This document shows, piece by piece, positions 1-5,913 of a stretch of DNA of 6,716 nucleotides. Both the position numbers and the translations under genes were made by a program. Origin of the DNA: Promethearchaeota archaeon (lineage in GTDB: Archaea; Asgardarchaeota; Lokiarchaeia; Sigyniarchaeales; SOKP01); assembly GCA_030615235.1 (NCBI GenBank), contig JAUWZR010000143.1:1-6716 (forward strand), in the 5' to 3' direction. Within the stretch, counting starts at the first letter, position 1, and every line of letters begins with the position of its first letter. Below the pieces are notes generated by a model that was not told the DNA's origin, ran no database searches, and worked only from the letters and a program-made list of their open reading frames with translations.

Positions 1-831
1 GACACACTCTTTAATTTTTGGATCCATAAATGCGTGATAATCGAGATCCCGCCATTTTGCAGAATCTGGAGTTATTGCATTTAATTCTGGGCTCATTTTC
101 GCAGCGTGAAACAAAAAATGTGTGATCCCCGGTTTAATTTCGCCAAATCTTTTACAATAATATTCTGTTTTATTTAGACTATTTCCCATAGTATCTATAA
201 TCGCGTGATCCAATAATGGTACGACACTATTTTCAATGTTCTCAAACATTTTCTCATATATATCAGCTAGATCTCCCAAACCAACAGCTATGAGCTCTTT
301 CTTAGAAAGGTGAGGTAAAAAAGGGGCAACATTAAATTCTCTCGCTAATTTCAGGTAAGTTTGGATGAATTTTGGATGCATTACTGTTCCCATGTGTGAA
401 TCAATATGAGTTACATTAACACCCGCATCTAAGGCAGTTTGAATTTGAGCACGCATCTCATCTTCTGCAGCTTTTACATTTACATTTGCTATAGCTTCTT
501 CAGTTGTTTTCCAAAGAGATCGCTCAGAATCTAAAAGACCCGTATGAGGATCAACACTACTTAGCGCTCTCCATCGGTATAGATCATATTCGCATGTGAG
601 GGTTAAGTGAACTCCCACATCATATTTAGAGTTTTTGTGGCAAATCTCTGCAGCTTCCAAGAACCAAGGTGCAGGAACGATAAGGGACCCACAACTTGCT
701 ACTCCAAAATCTAAGCATTCAAAAGAAGCGATGTTTGAGGAATGGGAAAATCCCATATCGTCGATATGGAATATTACGACTTTATCTGAAGTTTTAAATC
801 CAAGTTTTTCTATCAGTATTAATTTACTCAT
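1..831 (-). CDS. ChbG/YdjC-family carbohydrate deacetylase, partial (C-terminus beyond the left edge)
   Basis: The frame read from ATG at 831-829 stays open for 277 codons to position 1, so the stop lies outside the window. In-frame TAA at 861-859 and the absence of another ATG between make this the likely start; no Shine-Dalgarno is visible. The protein starts MSKLILIEKLG and carries the family's motif series in order: HIDDMGFSHS (Asp24-Asp25), GVHLTLTCEYD (His75), THIDSHMGT (His142, Asp144, His146) and a later FLFHAAKMSPEL stretch. In ChbG/YdjC enzymes an Asp and two His bind a divalent metal, and the first Asp acts in catalysis; the enzyme removes N-acetyl groups from chitooligosaccharides such as diacetylchitobiose. 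There is no signal peptide, so it is probably cytoplasmic. It follows lacZ on the same strand after 147 bp, suggesting a shared glycan-degradation role. The exact substrate is unknown, and other small deacetylated sugars are possible. Family assignment is firm; substrate is inference. Confidence 0.88.
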   Translation of the reverse strand, partial: MSKLILIEKLGFKTSDKVVIFHIDDMGFSHSSNIASFECLDFGVASCGSLIVPAPWFLEAAEICHKNSKYDVGVHLTLTCEYDLYRWRALSSVDPHTGLLDSERSLWKTTEEAIANVNVKAAEDEMRAQIQTALDAGVNVTHIDSHMGTVMHPKFIQTYLKLAREFNVAPFLPHLSKKELIAVGLGDLADIYEKMFENIENSVVPLLDHAIIDTMGNSLNKTEYYCKRFGEIKPGITHFLFHAAKMSPELNAITPDSAKWRDLDYHAFMDPKIKECV

Positions 832-933
832 GATATTTTTAGTTGGTTTTATACTGATTTAAAAATTTGTGTTAAGATCATTCTTCTATTTAAAATCAGA
901 CAAATATTCTCTTTGAAGTTCAAACTTTTCATT

Positions 934-956
934 AAAAAACCGAAAAAGATAAAAAA
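934..956 (-). terminator. Oligo-T tract terminator downstream of lacZ
   Basis: Reading the minus strand just after the lacZ stop codon, three T-runs follow (T6 at 956-951, T5 at 947-943, T6 at 939-934) without a preceding hairpin. This is the usual form of archaeal intrinsic termination. It could end the lacZ transcript before chbG, or act only partly; the background is AT-rich, so specificity is limited. Confidence 0.4.
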
Positions 957-978
957 TTTTGCTGAATAAGCTTTATTC

Positions 979-3531
979 TTAAAATTCATATTCAGGAACT
1001 TCTTTATAAACAGATGTAAAATCTCTTTTCTCTTTTGAGTAACCTCTAATTCTAAAAGTATAAGAATATTCTTCCCCTCGTTTTAACTTATACTTCTTAT
1101 GAAGCATCGCCATGGCAGGAATATCCCCGCCTACTCCTTGTTGTTTATAATCAATATTAAAAGTGATAAACTCCCGTTTAGGTAAATCGCAAGTGTGTTT
1201 TGCTAGTTCTAAATCTTCTATAGAATAAGGCCACGCACTTATGCTCAAATATGTTCCACCAATGTCAGAAATAAATAATCCAAAATCTTCATGATTGGTT
1301 AATGCAGCCCATCGTACATCTGTCCTATTTCCGTTTTCTTGAGGTCGTACATAATCGTGAACTAAATCCTCGACGCTCCCTGCATAGATACCTACAGCTC
1401 CGCTTGTTTTACGATCTAGCATGGTTTCATGAGGGCCTCTTCCAAACCATGTTAATTGATTAAATTCGCTCGGGATTGTTAATTGCATGCCAAAACGTGC
1501 CATATCTATAGATGGTGTTATAACACTCTTAATAAGTATATTACCATCACCGTACACCGTATAAGTAATAGACATATCCTTTTCTGAATTGTTAATGCTA
1601 AATCGCACAAAGACCTTTATGATTCTATTATTTATCCTCTCAGAATGGATGCCTTTAACCTTTCGATTCTTGCCTGTGCTTTTCCAGCTGAAATCAAAGC
1701 TAGGTACTGAACTCTGAGAAAAATCAATCAACCCTAAATCGTTATCTGTAGGTACTCTCCAAAAATTGGGTATTAATGGGGATTTGAATAATTTAATATT
1801 CCGATAAGTATACGCTTCAATAGCACCAGTTTTTTTCCCTATTCTGATTTTAAATTCTTTTCCTGTAATGGTATAATTGTCTTTTAAATCATCAATTCCT
1901 ATATCAGATAGTTCTTTTATAGGAATACATTCTTTGGGTGAAATAAATGGTAATTTGAATTGATCCCATGCTATTACATGACCTTTTTCAGCCCATGGCT
2001 TATTCTTACCTAAAAATGTGATCATTTTGAGGTGATATTCAGTATTAGGTTCGAGGTTAGGTTTATGAAAAGGTACCATAAATTCCTTTTTCTCACTAGG
2101 ACCAATATTCAGGTTATCAATAAGTCCCTGTTGTATGACCCTACCATTTGCAGTCAATTCCCATTTAGTTATGGAGTCATCTAAGGAGATAAAATTGAAT
2201 TTATTATGAATTATTACTTTTCCCTCCAAGAGGTTTAAAGAGTAAAATTTAATGTTCTGGTAAACCTTTTTAACTTCGTATAAAGCGGGATTTGGTTTAC
2301 GATCTGGCAACAGTATACCATTAATACAAAAATTACCATCATTTGGTTCATCTCCATAATCTCCTCCATAAGCCCAAAATTCTCCTCCCTTATCTGAGAT
2401 TTTCCTTAATCCCTGATCTATATAATCCCATATAAAGCCTCCTATAGCATTCGAATATTTTTCAAACACGTCCATGAATTCCTGAAAATTACCTAAGCTA
2501 TTGCCCATTGCGTGGGCATATTCACATAAGACGTAGGGTGTTGGACTATTTAGTTTAATCGTTCTTCCCGGAAATCCAGCTCTGTTTTGCTTCAAATTTC
2601 GTTCAAGTTGTTTTGGCGACATATACATACTACTAATTACATCCGAAATCTCCTGTTTATAATCTCCTTCGTAATGAATTGGTCTAGTTGAGTCTATTTT
2701 AAGAGCTTCATTCTTCATAATTTTAAAATTTTCACCCATTCCTGCCTCATTTCCCAGAGACCAAATTACAACACAAGGATGGTTTTTATCGCGCTCTACC
2801 ATACTAACCATACGGTCGATACAAGCATCAGTCCAATTTGGATCACTTCGTGGAACTTTATCCCATAATCCATGAGATTCTAAATTACATTCATTTAACA
2901 CATAAATCCCATACTCATCGCATAATTCGTACCACTTGGGGTGATTTGGATAATGACTTGTTCGAACAGCATTGATATTGTTTTGTTTCATTAAAATAAT
3001 ATCTTGAACCATCCTATTGTAGGGAATTGCACGTCCATGGTCTGGATCATGTTCATGCCTATTAACGCCTTTGAGAATAATCGATCTTCCATTAATAAGA
3101 AAACTTCCGACTTCACTGATTTCAACTTTTCTAAACCCAAATTTACAATGTTCTACTTCAATTATGTCATTCTTAGAATTCTTAAGTACTATGATTATAT
3201 CATATAGATTAGGAGTTTCTCCAGTCCACTTCCTTGGGTTTTCAATCTTTGCTTTTAGTTCTATTAAATATTCAGTACCAGATTTAATCCCAAATGTTTC
3301 ACCCATAAGAATCTTAGAATCAATAAATCGTTGTTCTTTGTCTAATAAGGATACTTCTACTTTATATTGCTCCTCATCAGCTTTTCCATAATTGAAGCTT
3401 TTTATTCTAACTTTAAGGAGAGCATGTTCATAATTTTCATCAAGGTCGCATCGTACATAAAAATCTCGAATATGGACTTTTGGAGTTGAATATAAATATA
3501 CATCTCTAAAAATTCCACTAAATCTCCACAT
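979..3531 (-). CDS. Beta-galactosidase catalytic segment downstream of the TGA, 850 codons from the first internal ATG
   Basis: This open segment begins at the Met of the EDQDMWR motif, an internal residue of LacZ, so MWRFSGIFRDVYL is unlikely to be a native N-terminus. The ten residues between the TGA and this Met (SDGSYLEDQD) continue the LacZ alignment exactly, showing there is no frameshift. It holds the Ig-like domain, the TIM barrel with both catalytic glutamates (segment residues Glu262 and Glu337), the following beta-sandwich domain, and the small-chain domain with the conserved ENGNRTDVRW stretch near 755 and GVGGDIP near 815. Stretches NAVRTSHYPNHPKW and DKNHPCVVIWSLGNE match the two classic GH2 signatures. 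No Shine-Dalgarno precedes the internal ATG (AGATCAAGAT), so independent initiation is not supported. Alone it would lack Asn104 and Asp206 and most of the sugar-binding domain. Confidence 0.7.
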   Translation of the reverse strand: MWRFSGIFRDVYLYSTPKVHIRDFYVRCDLDENYEHALLKVRIKSFNYGKADEEQYKVEVSLLDKEQRFIDSKILMGETFGIKSGTEYLIELKAKIENPRKWTGETPNLYDIIIVLKNSKNDIIEVEHCKFGFRKVEISEVGSFLINGRSIILKGVNRHEHDPDHGRAIPYNRMVQDIILMKQNNINAVRTSHYPNHPKWYELCDEYGIYVLNECNLESHGLWDKVPRSDPNWTDACIDRMVSMVERDKNHPCVVIWSLGNEAGMGENFKIMKNEALKIDSTRPIHYEGDYKQEISDVISSMYMSPKQLERNLKQNRAGFPGRTIKLNSPTPYVLCEYAHAMGNSLGNFQEFMDVFEKYSNAIGGFIWDYIDQGLRKISDKGGEFWAYGGDYGDEPNDGNFCINGILLPDRKPNPALYEVKKVYQNIKFYSLNLLEGKVIIHNKFNFISLDDSITKWELTANGRVIQQGLIDNLNIGPSEKKEFMVPFHKPNLEPNTEYHLKMITFLGKNKPWAEKGHVIAWDQFKLPFISPKECIPIKELSDIGIDDLKDNYTITGKEFKIRIGKKTGAIEAYTYRNIKLFKSPLIPNFWRVPTDNDLGLIDFSQSSVPSFDFSWKSTGKNRKVKGIHSERINNRIIKVFVRFSINNSEKDMSITYTVYGDGNILIKSVITPSIDMARFGMQLTIPSEFNQLTWFGRGPHETMLDRKTSGAVGIYAGSVEDLVHDYVRPQENGNRTDVRWAALTNHEDFGLFISDIGGTYLSISAWPYSIEDLELAKHTCDLPKREFITFNIDYKQQGVGGDIPAMAMLHKKYKLKRGEEYSYTFRIRGYSKEKRDFTSVYKEVPEYEF

Positions 3532-3561
3532 ATCTTGATCTTCTAAATATGAACCATCTGA

Positions 3562-3564
3562 TCA
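3562..3564 (-). other. In-frame TGA replacing a conserved Trp codon of lacZ
   Basis: Reverse-strand codons around the site read GTT TAT CGA TGA TCA GAT GGT, that is V Y R stop S D G. E. coli LacZ has L R W S D G at the same place, so one G-to-A change in TGG explains the stop. The frame is unchanged on both sides. Confidence 0.93.
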
Positions 3565-4149
3565 TCGATAAACCTCAACAGCAAGCATATTATTATCATT
3601 TTTTAAATACTTTGTAATATTAAACTCTGCGGGAGTCATGCTTCCTTGACTGAAACCAACTTTTTTCCCATTAATCCAAATGTAAAATGCTGATTTCACA
3701 CCAGCGAAGTGAATAAAAACCTCTCTCCCTTTCCAATTTAAAGGTATATCAAAATTTCTTCTGTAAGAACCTACAGGATTGTAATTATGGTCAATATTTG
3801 GAATATCCTTAATATTAATACTATAAGGGTATTTAATATTAGTGTATATTGGTATACCATATCCACGCATTTGCCAATTGCTAGGAACATCAATTTCATC
3901 CCAGTCTTGGATTTCATAATTTACATCATAAAAATTAACTGGTCGATCTGATGGTTTCTCTACCCAATTGAATTTCCATACCCCATTTAAAGATTTGTAA
4001 TATTGTGAATCTTCCCTATTTTTTTTCGAATTTTCCAGACTATCAAAAGAAATTAGTGTTGAGTGAGCAGGCTCCTTATTTATGCCGAAAATTTTTGAAT
4101 TCTCCCACGCTGGAATTTGGTTTGGTTTATCCATGATAAATCTGAACAT
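3562..4149 (-). CDS. Beta-galactosidase N-terminal segment, 195 codons, ending at the in-frame TGA
   Basis: If the TGA terminates translation, this is all that is made from the lacZ start. It begins MFRFIMDKPNQIPAWEN and ends NNMLAVEVYR, covering nearly the whole GH2 sugar-binding domain: SLNGVWKFNW at about 53-62, VPSNWQMRGYGIPIYTN at about 88-104, and AEFNITKYL at about 174-182. Asn104, equivalent to the E. coli sodium-loop Asn, is here. It has no catalytic glutamates and cannot be an enzyme alone. The break falls just before the Asp206 loop, inside the fold, and not at a natural domain boundary. The split therefore does not resemble the natural two-subunit LacL/LacM enzymes, which divide much further downstream. 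Confidence 0.7.
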   Translation of the reverse strand: MFRFIMDKPNQIPAWENSKIFGINKEPAHSTLISFDSLENSKKNREDSQYYKSLNGVWKFNWVEKPSDRPVNFYDVNYEIQDWDEIDVPSNWQMRGYGIPIYTNIKYPYSINIKDIPNIDHNYNPVGSYRRNFDIPLNWKGREVFIHFAGVKSAFYIWINGKKVGFSQGSMTPAEFNITKYLKNDNNMLAVEVYR

Positions 4150-4236
4150 GTTAAATGATTTCTAGTTAAAATTATCTTCTATAATTTCTAAGATGATAAA
4201 AAAGTAAGAAATATCCCCTATTGTTTGTTCATAAAA

Positions 4237-4247
4237 ATTTATAATTC
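4237..4247 (-). promoter_or_regulatory. Candidate TATA box for lacZ
   Basis: The minus strand reads CGAATTATAAAT here, a TATA-like element with a purine-rich upstream flank that could serve as BRE. Initiation about 25 bases downstream would leave a leader of roughly 60 nt before ATG 4149. A second TATA-like stretch (AAATTATA, 4188-4181) would give a nearly leaderless mRNA; the sequence does not decide between them. Confidence 0.35.
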
Positions 4248-4306
4248 GGCGTCTATTCTTCTAATAGTATTCTAAAGAAACATTTATTGATGAAATGAAA
4301 GAATTG

Positions 4307-4312
4307 TATAAA
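4307..4312 (+). promoter_or_regulatory. Candidate TATA box for the atl gene
   Basis: TATAAA within GAATTGTATAAAGG. Typical archaeal spacing puts the transcript start near 4333-4338, downstream of the upstream ATG codons at 4295 and 4322. That favours translation from a start near 4346 or 4370. Confidence 0.4.
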
Positions 4313-4334
4313 GGAAAATTTATGAATTTCTTAT

Positions 4335-4340
4335 GGTGAT
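4335..4340 (+). promoter_or_regulatory. GGTGAT Shine-Dalgarno-like motif before an ATT codon
   Basis: GGTGAT is complementary to the conserved archaeal 16S rRNA 3' end and lies 5 nt before ATT 4346. Translation from that ATT would give an N-terminus IPTDFTQNV (Met if initiated) matching the usual Atl N-terminus. The motif also supplies the TGA (4337-4339) that blocks the longer reading frame. Assignment is tentative because other genes here mostly lack such motifs. Confidence 0.35.
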
Positions 4341-4369
4341 TTAAAATTCCTACTGATTTTACTCAAAAT

Positions 4370-4687
4370 GTGATTTTATTAATTCAAAATATCCCTGAAG
4401 GTAAAATATTCACTTACGGTAGGATTGCAAAATTAGCTGGCAATCCCAATGGAGCGAGACAAGTTTCATGGTTGCTACATTCATCCTCAAAAAAATATAA
4501 TTTACCATGGCACCGGGTTATAAATTCACAGGGTAAAATTGCCTTGAAATCACAAGATGGCCAAGATTATCAAAAAATCCTGCTAGAAAATGAGGGCGTT
4601 GAAATAGGTTCCACTAATAAAATCGACTTCAAGAAATACCTCTGGGATATAGAATCTCTTGAGAATCTTAAAAATATAGCCTATTAA
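4370..4687 (+). CDS. Alkyltransferase-like (Atl) DNA-damage-binding protein, Trp in place of the acceptor Cys
   Basis: The product belongs to the MGMT/Ogt C-terminal domain family in its non-catalytic Atl form. The active-site motif, PCHRV in true O6-methylguanine methyltransferases, is PWHRVI here (Trp47 from the GTG start). Other visible elements are IPEGKIFTYGRIAKLAG (about 8-24, including Tyr16, the flipping-site Tyr) and ARQVSWLL (Arg30, the base-replacing Arg finger), and a C-terminal YLWDIE matching the ending of E. coli YbaZ. Characterised Atl proteins bind O6-alkylguanine without repairing it and hand the lesion to nucleotide excision repair. GTG 4370 is the first conventional start after an in-frame TGA, but the conserved first helix (FTQNV in front of ILLIQNIP) is coded upstream. 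The true start is therefore probably ATT 4346 preceded by GGTGAT, or ATG 4322/4295 with the TGA decoded. It is divergent from lacZ and 95 bp before psmB. Family confident, start uncertain. Confidence 0.85.
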   Translation: MILLIQNIPEGKIFTYGRIAKLAGNPNGARQVSWLLHSSSKKYNLPWHRVINSQGKIALKSQDGQDYQKILLENEGVEIGSTNKIDFKKYLWDIESLENLKNIAY

Positions 4688-4730
4688 ATCATTGTGTAAT
4701 CTTTGATTCATCCCAGAAGAACACAATATA

Positions 4731-4740
4731 TTTATAAAAA
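4731..4740 (+). promoter_or_regulatory. TATA box of psmB
   Basis: TTTATAAAAA lies about 45 bp before the psmB ATG. Archaeal spacing would place the transcript start near 4760, giving a leader of about 20 nt. The element sits in the 95 bp gap after atl and indicates that psmB is transcribed on its own. Confidence 0.55.
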
Positions 4741-4782
4741 ATTAAAAAAAAATTATTAAGACAAGAGTCTTTTAATGATATT

Positions 4783-5475
4783 ATGAGAAAAGAAGATTTA
4801 GTTAAACCATCTGGATCTATTTTTTTACGAGATTCCAAAATCAGCGATATCAAACCATCTACGCAAAGAAACAGTCAAACATTAAAAACTGGGACAACTA
4901 CAGTAGGTTTAGTATGCAAGGATGCAGTAATCTTAGGCACGGATAAGAGGGCTACAATGGGTTACTTTGTAGCGAGTAAAACATCTGAAAAATTACATAA
5001 AATCCAAGAACACTTATATATGACTATTGCTGGAGGAGTAGCTGACGCAATGTATTTGGTCGATGTTCTCCGAGCTGAAACTACATTGTATCAACTAAAG
5101 GAAGAAGCACCTATTAAAGTAAAAAGTGCTGGAAAACTGTTATCTAATATCCTCTATCAAAATAAAATGTATCCATTTCAAGTAGGACTCCTTTTAGGAG
5201 GAGTAACTAAAGAAGAAGGTCCAGTACTTTTAAATCTTGGAGCCTATGGTTCCATTTTACCTGACAAATTCTGCGCTGTAGGTAGTGGTCAAAATTTCTC
5301 TTATGGTGTGCTCGAAGCCAAGTATAAAGATGGTTTATCGATTAAAGCAGGAAAAGAAATAATTGTAAAAGCAGTCACTTCAAGTATCATAAGAGATATG
5401 GCTTCTGGAAATGGAATAGACATCGCAATCATCAAGAAAGACGGTCCCGCAGAACGAGATTTTATTTCCATATAA
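4783..5475 (+). CDS. psmB: 20S proteasome beta subunit (catalytic, threonine protease family T1)
   Basis: Beta subunit of the archaeal 20S core, which forms two inner heptameric rings carrying the proteolytic sites in the cytoplasm. At 230 aa it has the family's size. A propeptide of 37 residues ends LKTG, and self-cleavage between Gly37 and Thr38 exposes the nucleophile of TTTVGL. Mature-numbered catalytic residues are in place: Thr1, Asp17 (GTDKRAT), Lys33 (SEKLHKI), Ser131 in AVGSGQ, and Asp168/Ser171 in RDMASGNG, the last three offset by two from Thermoplasma numbering. The N-terminal nucleophile fold is followed to the C-terminus ERDFISI. The propeptide is longer than the 8 residues of Thermoplasma but not unheard of in archaea. 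ATG 4783 is chosen because the TATA box lies at a suitable distance; no clear Shine-Dalgarno is seen. The alpha subunit is not in the window. Stop is TAA. Confidence 0.96.
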   Translation: MRKEDLVKPSGSIFLRDSKISDIKPSTQRNSQTLKTGTTTVGLVCKDAVILGTDKRATMGYFVASKTSEKLHKIQEHLYMTIAGGVADAMYLVDVLRAETTLYQLKEEAPIKVKSAGKLLSNILYQNKMYPFQVGLLLGGVTKEEGPVLLNLGAYGSILPDKFCAVGSGQNFSYGVLEAKYKDGLSIKAGKEIIVKAVTSSIIRDMASGNGIDIAIIKKDGPAERDFISI

Positions 5476-5643
5476 TCAAATTTTTACAAATTTCTAATTC
5501 TAATTGTTCACTACTCTTAAAATTGATTTTTATAAATTAAACTGCTTCCATTAACATATAGATACATCTACACATAACTTCAGAGTTAGAGCTTATGTGA
5601 TGTAATTCTTGGATTTTGATGAGGAATAAATCATTCAAATTCC

Positions 5644-5671
5644 TTTAAATTTTATCTGCAGAAAATTTAAA
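5644..5671. repeat. Perfect 10 bp inverted repeat with 8 nt spacer
   Basis: Arms TTTAAATTTT (5644-5653) and AAAATTTAAA (5662-5671) flank ATCTGCAG. All arm positions are A or T, so a match of this size is expected about once by chance in a window of this composition. It could be a regulator-binding palindrome or a weak hairpin; there is no independent support. Confidence 0.4.
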
Positions 5672-5700
5672 CAGAGAAGAAGGTAGAAAAAATAAAAGTG

Positions 5701-5727
5701 CTTTATATTTTAGATCCTTTATATTTT
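5701..5727 (+). repeat. 11 bp direct repeat CTTTATATTTT, two copies 16 bp apart
   Basis: Copies at 5701-5711 and 5717-5727 are identical. Each contains a TATA-like TTTATA, so they may be alternative promoter elements for the gene at 5914 (leader would then be about 180 nt), or chance similarity in AT-rich DNA. Confidence 0.35.
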
Positions 5728-5899
5728 CTCCTCTAAATATTTAAACTTTGCGTTAGCGGTTTTACGATTTAGAAACCTTTAATAATAATACCATATCTTT
5801 AAAAATTAAAATTATATTATTTTAGATAGAAGAATTTACACTTAGAACATTTTAGAATATACGTTTCTTCAAAAGTAATATTAACTACAAAGTATCCTT

Positions 5900-5903
5900 G
5901 GAG
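5900..5903 (+). promoter_or_regulatory. GGAG ribosome-binding site candidate
   Basis: GGAG lies 10 nt before ATG 5914, slightly longer than the ideal spacing, and is the only Shine-Dalgarno-like match upstream of this gene. It supports ATG 5914 as the start. Confidence 0.4.
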
Positions 5904-5913
5904 TTGCGTAAAA

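Larger units (their letters stand above)
979..4149 (-). pseudogene. lacZ: LacZ-type GH2 beta-galactosidase, full length but with one in-frame TGA (codon 196)
   Basis: Read through a single TGA at 3564-3562, this is one continuous frame of 1,056 codons ending in TAA, close to E. coli LacZ (about 1,020). Beta-galactosidase hydrolyses terminal beta-D-galactosides such as lactose in the cytoplasm; no signal peptide is present. Approximate domain order in the joined numbering: sugar-binding jelly roll 45-215, Ig-like 217-335, TIM barrel 344-630, a further beta-sandwich domain 636-730, and the beta-galactosidase small-chain domain 758-1045. Active-site residues by alignment from memory to E. coli: Asn104 and Asp206 (sodium/galactose loop), His399 in RTSHYPNHP, acid/base Glu468 in WSLGNEAG, nucleophile Glu543 in LCEYAHAMGNS, Trp574 in FIWDYID, Phe607 in NFCINGI. 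Codon 196 should encode Trp in the RWSDGSYLEDQDMW motif. Nothing else in the gene is damaged. It could be a recent nonsense mutation, a sequencing or assembly error in TGG, or a read-through/recoded UGA. Typed as pseudogene only because of that codon. The upstream in-frame stop TAG at 4164-4162 limits the start; ATG 4149 is used, with ATG 4134 as alternative. Confidence 0.85.
5476..5913. other. AT-rich intergenic region without a recognisable gene (438 bp)
   Basis: I find no convincing coding frame, tRNA or box C/D RNA here on either strand. It contains short T-runs after psmB (5481-5485, 5527-5531) that may serve as terminators, a perfect 10 bp inverted repeat at 5644-5671, an 11 bp direct repeat at 5701-5711 and 5717-5727, and the promoter region of the downstream gene. 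Its length is notable beside the 95-220 bp gaps elsewhere in the window. Confidence 0.5.

Noticed and set aside
635..862. 75-codon plus-strand open frame
   Set aside because: It lies antisense to the conserved ChbG-like deacetylase start and resembles no protein; an opposite-strand shadow.
3004..3391. Two overlapping plus-strand open frames (3004-3207 and 3071-3391)
   Set aside because: Both are antisense to the conserved LacZ Ig-like and TIM-barrel coding sequence and have no recognisable features.
979..4149. lacZ as a naturally split two-subunit enzyme (LacL/LacM type)
   Set aside because: The break is at residue 196 inside the sugar-binding domain, the second piece begins at an internal Met without a ribosome-binding site, and ten alignable residues lie between the stop and that Met.
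5590..5640. Box C/D-like RNA (GTGATGT and TTGATGA stretches)
   Set aside because: The C-box matches are imperfect and no CTGA D box lies at a suitable distance, so there is no support for a guide RNA.
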